Source: Amaranthus tricolor (taxonomy: Eukaryota; Streptophyta; Magnoliopsida; Caryophyllales; Amaranthaceae). From it: a stretch of DNA of 64,000 nt. The stretch lies in NCBI RefSeq assembly GCF_026212465.1, contig NC_080057.1, positions 22,821,647 to 22,885,646 on the forward strand, given 5' to 3'. The translations under genes and the position numbers were made by a program. Under the pieces are notes generated by a model that ran no database searches, was not told the DNA's origin, and saw nothing but the letters and a program-made list of their open reading frames with translations. Below are positions 34,301-45,608 of the stretch, piece after piece (the stretch's first letter is position 1; each line of letters starts with the position of its first letter).

Positions 34301-36943
34301 GAACTCTGATATTAGTAGAAGTGTAATGTATCTAAGATATGATTGTCAATAGAGGATGATATACCTGGACTGTAAGTAAAGCAATGCCTAGCCACATGCA
34401 TATATCAGCATTCTCTTCAACAAACAATTTCAACTTCTCAAGCTCCCCAGTAGGATCATAAGGAAGATCCTGGACAATATAAAAAAAACCACGTAAACAA
34501 AAGTAGAGCTACAAAAATCAACAGATAAAGCTTTATATAAAAGTATATATGCAGTCTACGTTTACTAACCTTGTCCCAATGTTGATCGATTTCTATAAAT
34601 CCCACTGAAGCGACTTCGAGTAACATGAGCACAATTGAAAGGAGAATGTACTGACGGTTTTACAAGTTATAGAAAAATTCATATAATTGCTAATCAACTA
34701 CTAAAATATAAAGTATTCATCTAGAACAATTCATCTGAATCATCTAATTAACTTTTGTGCCTTTGAGTTTGAGGCAATAGCTAAAAGCATGGACAACTGT
34801 AAATCAAAGCATTGAACAGAAATGAAATTTCAAAACTCTGAAACAATACCTGCTAGAATGCAATCACCTATTTCGTAAAAGTAGAAATAAGGTTGTTAAA
34901 CTCATCCAAGGATACAAAGCAGAGACAGCAACCATTTAATGCCTCAGCTGCAATGTGACCAATGCAAGACATACAACAGAGCAAAACACCAACAACCATT
35001 AACGAGTATATGAACCTGACACAAAAAGGGAAAAAATTCAAATGGATTTAATATAAGTGCACTTACCTAAGACAACAGAGAATCAAATTCAGCTAACACG
35101 AGCGTCAAGTTGTTGACCCCATGCATGACGGAAAAAATTTGCAGCGTTCCCTCTAAAGAAGACATAAAACATTATAATGACTGAAAAGGCGGACTGGTTC
35201 AAAAAGTGTCCCCGCACAGCGAGGATTCCACCACGGAGGTGTAATGTAGGCAAACTTTATCCTGCATTTCTAAACCATACCACCTCCATTCAAGTGGCCT
35301 TGTTTTCGATATGGATTTATGTTGTTTCTTTTGTTGGTTGAAATTTGGCAATTTTAAATTCATCAATTATAATCTTCCATCATCAATTTTTGTTTCTTAG
35401 TAATTAGTCATTATAGTGGGCTCGAATCCTGAAAGCAACGGATAAGGTTTGCCTACTACCTTACACCTTTGTGGTGGAACCCTTTCTCGGATGAAGATTT
35501 TTATTGGCAGGATTTTTCTCATTTTTCGATATTCATTTGGGGGAAAAAAGAGAATTCCTATGGCCAACATAAGATGCTTTGACTATATTGCTGAATGATA
35601 TTATTAATGCAAATGGTCTTGTTTTCCGAATCCAGTCCAGAAATGTTCAATAAATGCCATTTTGCATTCGCATAATTTCTTATCAGCCATCCATCCTAAA
35701 TTAGCCTTAAGTCTACAAGCTAGACGCATTCAAAATGAAGTTGATATTTCTCAGTATATCATATCGACCAAACTAGGTAGGCTGATAGACATACACAATA
35801 TTAGTGGACAGCCTATTTCCAATAATCCGTGCAAAAGCAACAATACAATTCACTGATCTATGTTCTCAAAAGTCTTCAAATAAAATCATAAATGAGTTGA
35901 TATATGATATATCTATGATTGATTTCTAGTATCTGCCCACCAACGGTAATATTCAATTAATCAATGGAAATCGAAGAATAAATCTAGGTAGATTATAGAG
36001 CTTCGGAGCAACATAACAACTAATGCAACATACATCTAAGGATCTCCTGGACTAACAACTCTTATTTGTCAAAGTTCTAACTATTTAACCTTCCATAAAT
36101 GGCTCTTTTAACTCCTTCCCTCTTCGTATGTTTTTGTTTTGGGTGTTGGAGATTAGACATTATCTTAGATAGTTTAATTCCTACTACATATAAAACATTC
36201 TTTATGTGAAATTGCATGTGATGTTCGCTACCAAGGCCAATAAGAAACCATCTTTTTATCGCCTAGGTGAAAGTCACTTAATGACACCGGTTTAAATGGA
36301 AAATTGTTATTGTTGCACAAATAGCTGACAAGTAACTCAAAAACCAAAAAGAAAATTTAGGCATTCCATACTTCTACTTATAATGTATGTTACACATACA
36401 ATTAGAAGGAAAAACGAAAAAGCTCCAAAAAATTAACTAAATAGATATTCAATTTCATACAAAAATTTTAAAAAATCATTAGAATGGCTGCAAATGATGA
36501 AAATCAACTTTTAATTAAAATGATAACTAGCAAAAACAAAAATATTGAATAAAAGCTATGTAAATTAGTCAAAATGAAAGAAATCAAAACCCAAAATGCC
36601 GAGGTATTGAATGGAGAATTAGACATTACCACGGATTAGGCAGATGAATGTAATGCAAATGAGAGAAGGAATCAATTTCGGAGCCCGAAACCAATTTTAC
36701 AGGTACATCAAGCGACTCAATAGCATCATCAAATTCAAGCGATTCTCCAACAGAGTAAAGAGACGGAAGATAATTTGGAGAAGGAGCTGAAGGTGGAGGT
36801 GAAGGAGCAACTGGGGATTGATTTTGCCACTGATTTAGCAGGAAAGCGGAGTATATTATAGTTGAAATTCCGAGAAAAAATTGCAAAAAATTAAGAAACT
36901 TGAGATTAAATGCCAAGAAATTGTGGCAACAATTTGGTCTCAT
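31338..36943 (-). CDS. Tetraspanin, TOM2A/TET18-like
   Basis: Six minus-strand exons join in frame: 36943-36630, 35015-34916, 34650-34570, 34469-34365, 33201-32995 and 31409-31338, giving 292 residues. The N terminus [20 protein letters not shown] leads into the first membrane span (residues about 14-38). A Pro/Ser-rich loop follows. Span 2 is in exon 2 ([19 protein letters not shown]) with a GCCLCF signature at 133-138, and span 3 is in exon 3 ([18 protein letters not shown]). Exon 4 holds [14 protein letters not shown], a short outer loop, and exon 5 opens with span 4 ([14 protein letters not shown]). The tail is long, acidic and Ser-rich. Relatives are multipass proteins of the plasma or vacuolar membrane; TOM2A is known as a host factor for tobamoviruses. 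A role in that here is not shown. Introns 1 and 5 are long and contain repeats. Confidence 0.92.
32212..32437 (+). repeat. SINE-like dispersed repeat, copy C
   Basis: Within intron 5 of the tetraspanin gene, antisense to it. It has the full order: TATAGTTCTTTGGTT start, GTCAAATCATGTTCACTTC, GTTTGCTATCAAGGGTCA, ACACATCCGACCCCTAGC and GGGAGCCACTTAATGGCATT end. This is one of the most complete copies in the window. Confidence 0.7.
35226..35479. repeat. Inverted repeat of about 38 bases in tetraspanin intron 1
   Basis: The arm at 35226-35262 (TTCCACCACGGAGGTGTAAT...) is repeated in inverse at 35440-35479 (...TTACACCTTTGTGGTGGAA) with few changes. The loop is about 180 bases. The arms are richer in GC than the intron around them. 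It may be a foldback transposon or two SINE pieces in opposite orientation. Confidence 0.7.
36188..36292 (+). repeat. SINE-like dispersed repeat, copy D (partial)
   Basis: This short copy in tetraspanin intron 1 keeps TGATGTTCGCTACCAAGG and GAAAGTCACTTAATGACA. The part between them is deleted. Confidence 0.5.
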
Positions 36944-36992
36944 TGTTATAAAAGTAGAATTTCTATAGACTATTGATTGAAATTGATTTAGT

Positions 36993-37006
36993 AACCCTAA
37001 CCCTAG
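36993..37006. promoter_or_regulatory. Telo-box-like motif before the tetraspanin start
   Basis: AACCCTAACCCTAG is two units of the plant telomere repeat. Single AAACCCTAA motifs are known in promoters and leaders of growth-related plant genes. It is placed in the leader or core promoter of the tetraspanin gene. A regulatory role is inferred only from its position. Confidence 0.35.
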
Positions 37007-37559
37007 AGATTAAACTTTTAGAGATCGGGAAGATTAGTGAAAGAGAAGAGAAAAAAGGGCGCGACAAAAAGTGAGAAAAAGTAGAGTATGTAGTGGAATC
37101 ATTCCTTTCTACCTTTCTCTGTTTTTTGTCGTTTTTGTTAGTTATCCCTTGAGATGAATATTTAGCAACTGTTTTTCAAATATTCGGTTTTGTATACATT
37201 AAAAAGCCTTTTTTTTATTTTATTTTTTAAAAAATATTATAGGGGAGGACGAGGGAGGGAGTGACATGGGCGAACCGACGTGCCCTTATGGCCTTATGTG
37301 CTGATATGTGAATGTGAGTGTATTAAGTAAAATTTATCTAAAGCAAAATTGGTAAAACTATTAAATCGGAAAGTTGATGAAGAAAGGATGAAACTTTATG
37401 CAAAAATTCATCAATGATGATAAGTGCATATAAAATATCCAAATAATTAATAAAAAATACGATGAGTCGAAGAAATGATTGTAGTTGAGATGAAGGGATT
37501 AAATAAGTTTATAGACGAAATTCAAATAAAAAGAGTAAATCATTGTCAAACAAATAATA

Positions 37560-37935
37560 CTCCCTTTGACCTCTGTCCCACAAAATTGTCTCATTTTTCA
37601 TCTTAGTATGTCCTATCAAATTTGCCTTATTTTTTTTTTTGCTATGACTCATAATCATTTTTTATTTTCATCTACACATTTAACTGATATTTCTATTTCA
37701 TTCATACACATTTCTCTCACTTTTTTATCGAATACTTACAACATTACTAATTTTGGAAAAAAATAACTATATAAATGTCTATCCTATTCTTAATTTCTTC
37801 TTACCCAACACCTCATTAACTTTTACATCTACATATCTCTTTAGAGGTTATAATGGCCTTTTTGATATAAAGATACAAATTTTTAAGTTTTTGTGCAAAA
37901 CATTTATATAGTGACTAAAAATAGAATGGAGAAAG
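37560..37935. mobile_element. Stowaway-like MITE
   Basis: The left end CTCCCTTTGACCTCTGTCCC is inverted in looser form at the right (ATAGAATGGAGAAAG). Both ends are next to TA. At about 375 bases it is longer than the copy at 6911-7144 and more diverged. Confidence 0.5.
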
Positions 37936-38516
37936 TATGTATTTACCTATTTTTCTTAATTTTCATACTAGATTTCTATGGAGCAAATTTAATGAAACTG
38001 GCGGAATAGGACAAACCTAAATAGCAATATGTGTACTTTCATAGGTGATTAAGGAAGTAATGCATAGACTAATCGCTTAAATGAAAGCCATAAAAGATTA
38101 CTCCTCTGTCAAACTTAATGCAGTTGTTCATTGTCATTTTTAAATATAACTTATTATTTTTATAATATAAAACTATATTCTCTCAACTATTTTAACCCAT
38201 TATATATAATTCTTATTTTTTGTGCCAAAAATAAATAGAATTATATGTTGGAATAATGAGTAACAACAAAAGTGTTGGTTCAAGTTAATAGGATAGGATC
38301 ACTTTTATACTTGTTACAAAAAAGTGTCCACAATTTTATAGCAACCTAGTTGGCCTCCTTTACCATTAATATAAACTCTTTCCCTTCCCCCCTTTGGTTA
38401 CTTCGTTGTTGGAGTATTACTCCACAACAACATGCATATTGGTGGAAGTCAAGAAGGCCATTTATTAGGCCTCCATCCTTTGGTAATTTACAATTTTCTT
38501 TATGTCATTTTGCCAT

Positions 38517-38525
38517 CTATAAATC
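38517..38525 (+). promoter_or_regulatory. TATA box of the GDSL gene
   Basis: CTATAAATC lies 149-157 bases upstream of the ATG at 38674. It is the best TATA element in the region and would give a leader of about 120 bases. Confidence 0.55.
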
Positions 38526-38673
38526 TCACCTTGCTCAAAGTACAATTCATCCCTATTCATATGTAACATCAAAGTATTTCAAGTGGGAGAGGAAAGAAAA
38601 ACTAAAGAGAGATACTACATTTTTGCATTATCTCCATAGATTATAGTAGCATTGTGCTACATTATTCCCTAAG

Positions 38674-40246
38674 ATGACTTCCTTGAATATTATTTTGTAC
38701 ATTGCAACATTGTTATTAGGCTTGATTTCTCCTAGGGTTGTTGCTCAAAGAGCCTTCTTTGTGTTTGGAGACTCGCTAGTCGATAATGGGAACAACAACT
38801 ACTTATCCACTAGCGCGAGGGCTGATAGGCCTCCGTATGGGATTGACTCACCTAATGGCCCAACTGGTCGTTTCTCCAATGGCCTCAACATCCCCGATAT
38901 AATTTGTAAGTCACTTTCAAATCACATATTAGTATTTACAAAGTACTTAGCAAAGCACGCTCGATCCATATTTTTTAGGGTCCAACATAAAATTTCATTT
39001 TCATGTATAAGCTCGATATTATCTTCTGTTAAATTTAAATATGGTTTACATATTTTTACTAAGTAATATGAGTTTTTATTGTTTTTTTAAATAAGATAGT
39101 TCAAATATCAACAATAGAAAACAAAGAGTATTATATTATTCAATATGCGTTAAATTTTTAGGAGTCTTTAATCCTTATTATATTTCGCTCTGGGGCCAAA
39201 AAAATAAATGTAACGAACCAACTTATAATAGTATTCTTTCTCATTGAACAAAAACTTAACTCAATCAAAATATATATGTATATACATTAGGTGAGCAACT
39301 TGGAATAGAGCCTTTATTGCCCAGCTTAAGCCCAGAGCTCCAAGGAGAAAGACTTCTTGTTGGTGCTAATTTTGCTTCAGCCGGTATTGGTGTTCTTAAC
39401 GACACCGGCGTTCAGTTTGTAAGTACTATTTTGTGTATTTTCCTTTATCATAATTGTTATTATTTTTTATATCTACAATTTGATTTTATTTAGTTACTTT
39501 CATGTATAAGTGGCTCCCACATAATTTCTCACTTTAATAGAGTTTCAATTACTGGTTGAATGTACACGACTTTCTGAAGGCTTAATTCTAAAAATATGGT
39601 GGCCTAAACGTGAACTTAATATCAAATTGTTAATCGAAATACAATATTCTATTCACCTAATGTCTGATAAGTGGTTTTCACCTTTGCGGTGCTGCTTGCT
39701 AATAAAAATACATTATTTGCATAGATAGATGGTTATAGGTCAAATCATCTAATAATAGTGTTTATATATTAACTAATTGAAACAACTTGTTGTTACAAGT
39801 CAATTATTTTTGATCAAATTATTCATAACGTGTTAATATTTGCTAATCAAATTAGTTGATAACAATTATTGACTGATCAATTTGCTACTGACTATTAACT
39901 ATTAGCTGTTTTGCCAAAGACCCTGAAAAAATTTGCTCCATTTGATGATATAGTAGCCCAACAATATAGTACTAGTATATTTCTTTAAAGTGTTCCACTA
40001 ATTACATGCCTTGCTTTAATTAAAAGATCACAAACTTTTGAAGGGGTGTAGAAATGAAATGCATGTGAGGGGTACGTATAAGATCGTTATATGTAACTTT
40101 CATGCATTACTGTACTTTCTTTTCTTCTTATTCATTGCCTAAACCATTTAATAGGTTAGTTATGGCAATTAATGTACCCAACAAAAAGATGGAGTACTAA
40201 TATAACTACCAAGCTCATTATAAAATATTCAATATATTAACATTTA

Positions 40247-40300
<54 letters not shown>

Positions 40301-43300
40301 ATATTATCTTCTATAATCAAATATCTCATTATAATCTAACACCAAGTTAAAAGAAAAGGAAAAGAAACAATATGAGACGATATCGGAAAAGTGAGTAAGG
40401 AAAAAAATAATAATTTAATGACAATTGTGTAAATAGTTGGATGTCAATTCTGTAACTTAATAAGAAACTAAGATATACTCCCTCTTATTCCCTTTAAATA
40501 TCCCATTAGAGTTGGGCATGCATATTAAGAAAAGAAAGGCGACCACAACATGTGATAGTTGAAGTGTTTTATAAAAAAATTGTAAAGTTAAAAGGTATTT
40601 TTATCAAGGCCGGTTCTAAACCCAGGTCAGGTTTTGAGCAATACCTTTAAGTGATTTGTTTGTAAATTTTTTATACATGAAGTAATTTTAGAATATAATG
40701 TTATACAATATATTTTATTTTGGATTATCTTTCTTTAAGTGGAAAAAATGTTATCTTTTGATATAATGAAGGCTCCATTTATCGTGAAAATAAATAGGAC
40801 CTCTAAATCTTTGCTCCGCCCTTAATTTTTATAAGAGTAAAATAGAACTCATATGGGATGGGACCACAATATTTGTAAAGTTAATAGGGGTATTACAAAA
40901 TGGTAAAAAAAAAACCTTTACATTAAATAAAAATGGAACAAATAAAGAGAATTTGCCAAATAAAGAAATAAAACATGTAAAGAGAATAAGGGAGAATATA
41001 ACGTAAAAATACCAAAATCATAATCTTAAAGTGGTCACTTACAATCTTTAAGTGATCACCAGAAATAAACTGATTGTATAAATGGCTCCCTCTCATACTT
41101 TCATAATGAGGCGGTTTCATACAAGACGTGCAGTTAATTGATATTATCCTTGACATATATTATTAAATAATTAATTGTTTGTTATTTTTTTTTATAGATG
41201 AACATAATAAGAATAGCTGAGCAGTTCCAGTATTTTGAGCAGTATCAACAAAGATTAGCAGAATTAATTGGAGAAGAACAAGCAATAAAGAGAGTAAAGG
41301 GAGCATTGGTGTTAATTACACTTGGTGGCAATGACTTTGTTAACAACTATTTCCTCCTACCAGTTACGGCTAGACGTCTTCAATATCCCAATCTTTCCGA
41401 CTACGTTAACTTTGTCATCCGCGAATACCAAAAAGTTCTTTATGTAAGTTTTATCAAACTTAATTATATATATCGTAATAATATCAACTCAATTAAAAAT
41501 TTCACAAATCAAAAATTTCACAATATGATATTTTGGGGTGAAATCAGAATTTTGAGTTAGGGGGGGCAACTTGTCGATATACTAGCAAAAAATTTCTCTG
41601 AGTTGAAATACGAGTATATGACCCTCGTGATACATGATGCTAAGACAAATAATAAAATCATATATTAGATATTCGTTATCTCGGTGTTTATCTCGAGCTG
41701 AGGAACTCTTTGGCCACATCCTCCTTATGAGTATGAGTTGTCGTCTTTCATGCCTCTCCAAAGCCTAAGCATAATTTCTTTGAGCGGGATACACTAAGTA
41801 CAATGATGATGAAGATATTAAATACCACTAAAGATGAATAAAATAATGTAAAATATTTATAGATAAAGTGTAAATGTAATAATGTTGTTTACTTACATTA
41901 AGTATATGAAAATGTAGTTACATTAAATAAAAGTAAAATTAAAATGGGCATTAAATATAATGGTAATCTACATATTAATTGAAGTGTAAATGTGGTAATG
42001 TCACAAAATTATAATTTTTGGTACTAAAATAAAAAAAATTTCAAACGGCAAAAACATTAAAAATACCTACTTCTAATTATTTAGTATCCAACGCCTTATT
42101 TTTATGTTAAATGTCACATTTTAAATATTAAAACATTCATTTTTTTGAATTTGTGCTCCTTATATAAATTAAATATGTCTCATTGTGAGACGGTTACATA
42201 CAAGAGTTGCTCTATGAATCAATATATCATGAGGCCTAATAAACTCCTGTGGTTATAAATAACTTGCATCAGCTCAAGTTTTTATTTGAGTCTTCGTATA
42301 TGTTATATACTCGATCAATAATCTATTTAACGTAATTGGATGAAATTGTAATTTACGGTTGTACAATATGAACATGTTACAGAGGCTATATGAGCTAGGA
42401 GCAAGAAGAGTATTGGTAACAGGAACAGGGCCATTAGGTTGTGTTCCTGGTGAGTTAGCCACACAAGGAAGTGCAAATGGCGAGTGTGCGCCGGAGCCGC
42501 AACAAGCTGGTGCCCTTTTTAACCCAAGATTGAACCGAATGTTGCAAAATCTTAACTCCAAAATTGGTACTAATGTTTTTATTGCCTCTAATACTAAGGG
42601 CATGTTGGATAATTTCATTCAAAACCCTAGAAAATTTGGTATGTTATTATGCTTTTTTTATTCTCCAATTCCCTCAACAATACGTTAAATGATTATTTAT
42701 TGTTATGCTACAAATTTATGGTCCTTAAGTAATTGAGTTCAGCATTTTATTGCTGTAAATTAAGACTTATTTTTTTCGTCGTTCTTTAGTTTGTCCCATT
42801 TGATAAAAGAAACTTTGAAAAATATAGTAGTATGTGTCGTTTTATTGTTACTAAATGAATCATATTCAAACCCTGTAAATTAAAGAGATCGAGATTTAAA
42901 CTTTTAACTCTTATTTACTGTGCCATGTCTTTCTATGGTAAATAGTAGACAATATTTTGATGGGTCATTGCATATATGTATACTTTGATTAAGAAGTCCT
43001 TAAAGAGTTTGCACCATTTGATAAAAAAAACTTTATGGAACATAGTAGTATGTCATCTTATGTTACTTAATGAATCATATTCATGGTAAACTAGAGAGAT
43101 CAAGATTTGAACTTTTAACTCTTATTTACTATGCGATGTTTTTCTATCGTCAATAGTAAACTCCGACCAAGAAGAAATTTCATCATTTCATTCAAGCTCC
43201 TTCACTCCCCCTCTATAAATGAATCAACACCATTTTTTTTTTCGTTCATTTAATTCTGCAATATTTTCTTTTATAAATTATTCCATTTACTTATATAATT

Positions 43301-43753
43301 CTCATTCACACATTCGCTCACATTTTTTATATTATAATCCATACAATATCAATGTTTTCACTATATATTTGGAACTTTTTCAAAAAAAGAATATTTATAT
43401 TAAAAAAATATAAATATTAATTACACTTTATCACTAGATAGCTAGGACCAAAGTCACAACTCACAATTTCACAATACATGACCAAATGCATTAATGAGTG
43501 TTTTATCTTAAATCTTGCAGGATTCAAAACATCAAGTATAGCATGTTGCGGACAAGGACCATACAATGGTCTAGGATTATGCACTCTTGCATCAAATCTA
43601 TGCAGAGATAGGAGTGTTTATGCCTTTTGGGATGCTTTCCACCCTACTGAAAGAGCAAATAGATACATTGTCCAACAAATGATGGTGGGTTCAAATGAGC
43701 TCATGCATCCCATGAACTTAAGCACCATCTTGGCCATTGATTTAAGAACCTAA
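38674..43753 (+). CDS. GDSL esterase/lipase, secreted
   Basis: Five exons join in frame: 38674-38905, 39291-39418, 41198-41443, 42383-42638 and 43521-43753, giving 364 residues, normal for plant GDSL lipases. A signal peptide spans residues 1 to about 24 (hydrophobic, ending RVVA-Q). All conserved blocks are present. Block I is [14 protein letters not shown] with catalytic Ser34, block II is [10 protein letters not shown] with Gly109, block III is [10 protein letters not shown] with Asn165, and block V is [10 protein letters not shown] with Asp325 and His328. The protein should hydrolyse or transfer acyl esters in the cell wall or apoplast. Close relatives include LTL1-type and At4g28780-type enzymes; the true substrate is unknown. 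The five-exon structure is common in the family. Intron 2 (39419-41197) and intron 4 (42639-43520) carry repeats. Confidence 0.95.
39725..39930. mobile_element. hAT-like MITE in GDSL intron 2 (decayed)
   Basis: The interior shares TAATTGAAACAACTTGTTG and several AGTTGATAA-type blocks with the copy at 22790-23012. The right end reads TAGCTGTTTTGCCAAAG, close to the family end. The left end is worn. Confidence 0.45.
40247..40304. repeat. TA microsatellite in GDSL intron 2
   Basis: About 58 bases of nearly pure TA, interrupted by two TTTATA or AAATAT units. It is likely to be length-variable. Confidence 0.9.
42795..43160 (+). repeat. Direct duplication of about 150 bases in GDSL intron 4
   Basis: The block at about 42795-42952 recurs at about 43012-43160. 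Shared stretches include CATTTGATAAAA, AGTAGTATGT, AATGAATCATATTCA, GAGATC and ACTTTTAACTCTTATTTACT. The copies differ at many positions, so the duplication is old. It does not touch exons. Confidence 0.75.
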
Positions 43754-44844
43754 ACGAGTGTGGCTAAGTCGAGAATACGGTGCGCTTATTAAGCGTGGGC
43801 AATATTTTTCGACTGGAATTATTGACATGCTTACTTAAGTGAGATTTGAGTATTTTTAAGTGTGGAGTCACAATTTTTTTTTTACGATTGATTGTTATTT
43901 ATTTCTTTGGATTCTACTTACTTTTTTAAGGGTAACCATTGATTATTAATAAGGTTATTGTGACATTAGGCAAGACAAGTGGCTATATATGAATGCTATT
44001 TATTGTTTGTTCTTGATCTTCATTGATTCAACGAAATAATGTCGTACTAGCTCCCTTCGTTCTACAAGTTTTGCAACGATGTAATAAGAGTGATTTTCAT
44101 GGGGTGCGATACAAAAATATAATATATTTTATGGAGATGTGGAAACCCGTGAGACAAAGACGTTTATAATTCGGCTTCTTTTAAGCTTAAATGTTTTTGG
44201 TTTATTTTCAAATGTTTATGCTTATCCATTGCTCTCTTCCAACTCATTATAAGTGGCTCATTTTTTTTACACTTTCATTTTCATTTTTAAAAAGCTATTT
44301 ACGGTTCACATTTGTTCGCATATCATGAGATTACTCAATTTTAATTTTTATCCATCGACATATATTTTCTTAAATTTTATGCAGAAATAGATGAAACTTT
44401 TATAACGAAATAGAAATAGTATATCTAACATAAAATTCTTAGAAATTGCTTTTTTATTTGTTATTTGATTGATTGATACATTTTAGAGAAATTTGAAAAG
44501 TGCAAATATTTATTTAAGTCTATAAATTTAATGTGGGGGTTAGTAAACAATTTATGTGTGAATTGTACTCCTTGTCTTCCTCCATTGAATATTGTTTGTT
44601 ATGTTTGAAATATTTCATATATTGAGGGAGAAATATAAATATGATTTATCATGGATATAAAAATATTAAGAGATATCCAAATATATTCATGAGAAATCTT
44701 ATTACATTCACATTGATATATAAAAATTTTATACATATTTTTTATAGATATTAAAATCTTAACAACACTTATAAAATTATGTCAAAAAATTCATGTCAAA
44801 TATATCATTGTAAAACAAAAGCAGTACTTTCCATTGTTCAACCA

Positions 44845-45050
44845 AATTACAAATTCTTATATGAGACGGTCTTACGGTGAGACAATCTCTATTGAACTGA
44901 CTCAATGTGATAATTTTTATAGTCTTAAATTAATCATTCATAACTTAAATGTGATTACTTACAATCTCAAAATATTCAATTAGAGAAATTAACTGATTAT
45001 ATGGACATATATTGAATGACCGAATTAATAAATTATTAGTGTATAAGCTT
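44845..45050. repeat. GAGACGG-type dispersed repeat
   Basis: It begins ACAAATTCTTATATGAGACG followed by GTCTTACGGTGAGAC. The start is nearly the same as at 30718, in the same orientation. The right end is vague. Confidence 0.5.
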
Positions 45051-45103
45051 CTTATCAATATAATTTTGAGGTTAAAATTTAGAAAAAATTGATATTGATA
45101 AAC

Positions 45104-45348
45104 TAACCTTTTACCCATCCGCTGTGAATAATCCTACCTTTCAATTATTTTTAAATAATTTAAATTTTACCTTTATTTTGCTACCAGTACACCCTTTTAT
45201 TTTATAATAATCCAACTTTTGTCCTTAATTTGTTATCGGCATACCCTATTAGTATGCTGACAGCAAACTAAAGGAAAAAATTAAATTATTAAGAAATATT
45301 AAAAAATAATTTAAAGTTGAGATTATTTACCGCGGATAGATGAGATAT
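45104..45348. mobile_element. Foldback MITE about 260 bases before the LRR start
   Basis: The left arm, beginning TAACCTTTTACCCATCCGC, pairs with the inverse of the right arm (ACCGCGGATAGATGAGATAT) over about 60 imperfect bases. The centre is AT-rich and also partly self-complementary. Its position places it in the promoter of the LRR gene. Confidence 0.65.
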
Positions 45349-45608
45349 TGAATTATTAATTTTAATTTTTTCCTAAAATTTAATATTTAATTTTAATATC
45401 AACTAAACTAGTTTTAATTTTAAATCTTGAAAAGTACAAGCGTATAACCCTAACTCCCTAAGGAACACAATCCTCTATTGCGAAAACAATTCCTTGTTTT
45501 CCTTCTACGATACCCTGTACGGAAAATCCGGTTTTGGTTGGGTTAACATTTTACTCATAAAAAATGGCGTCCTGTTGGTACTGAAGGAGGAAACTACCTT
45601 GTTTAGCC

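Larger units (their letters stand above)
36944..38673. other. Divergent spacer between tetraspanin and GDSL genes
   Basis: This 1.7 kb stretch must carry both promoters. On the tetraspanin side there is an AACCCTAACCCTAG stretch (36993-37006), 50 bases before its ATG. In the middle is a Stowaway-like MITE. On the GDSL side there is a TATA box at 38517. The plus-strand frame at 38350-38646 overlaps the GDSL promoter and leader and has no recognisable domain. Confidence 0.55.
43754..45608. other. Spacer between the GDSL and LRR genes
   Basis: This stretch contains the 3' end of the GDSL gene and the promoter of the LRR gene. A Stowaway-like segment may lie at about 44050-44425 (CTCCCTTCGTTCTAC at its left). 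A GAGACGG-type repeat (44845-45050) and a foldback MITE (45104-45348) follow. The short frame from 45494 overlaps the leader of the LRR gene and is not in the coding frame. Confidence 0.55.

Noticed and set aside
38350..38646. 98-codon plus-strand frame before the GDSL gene
   Set aside because: It spans the TATA box and leader of the GDSL gene, and no homology is apparent.
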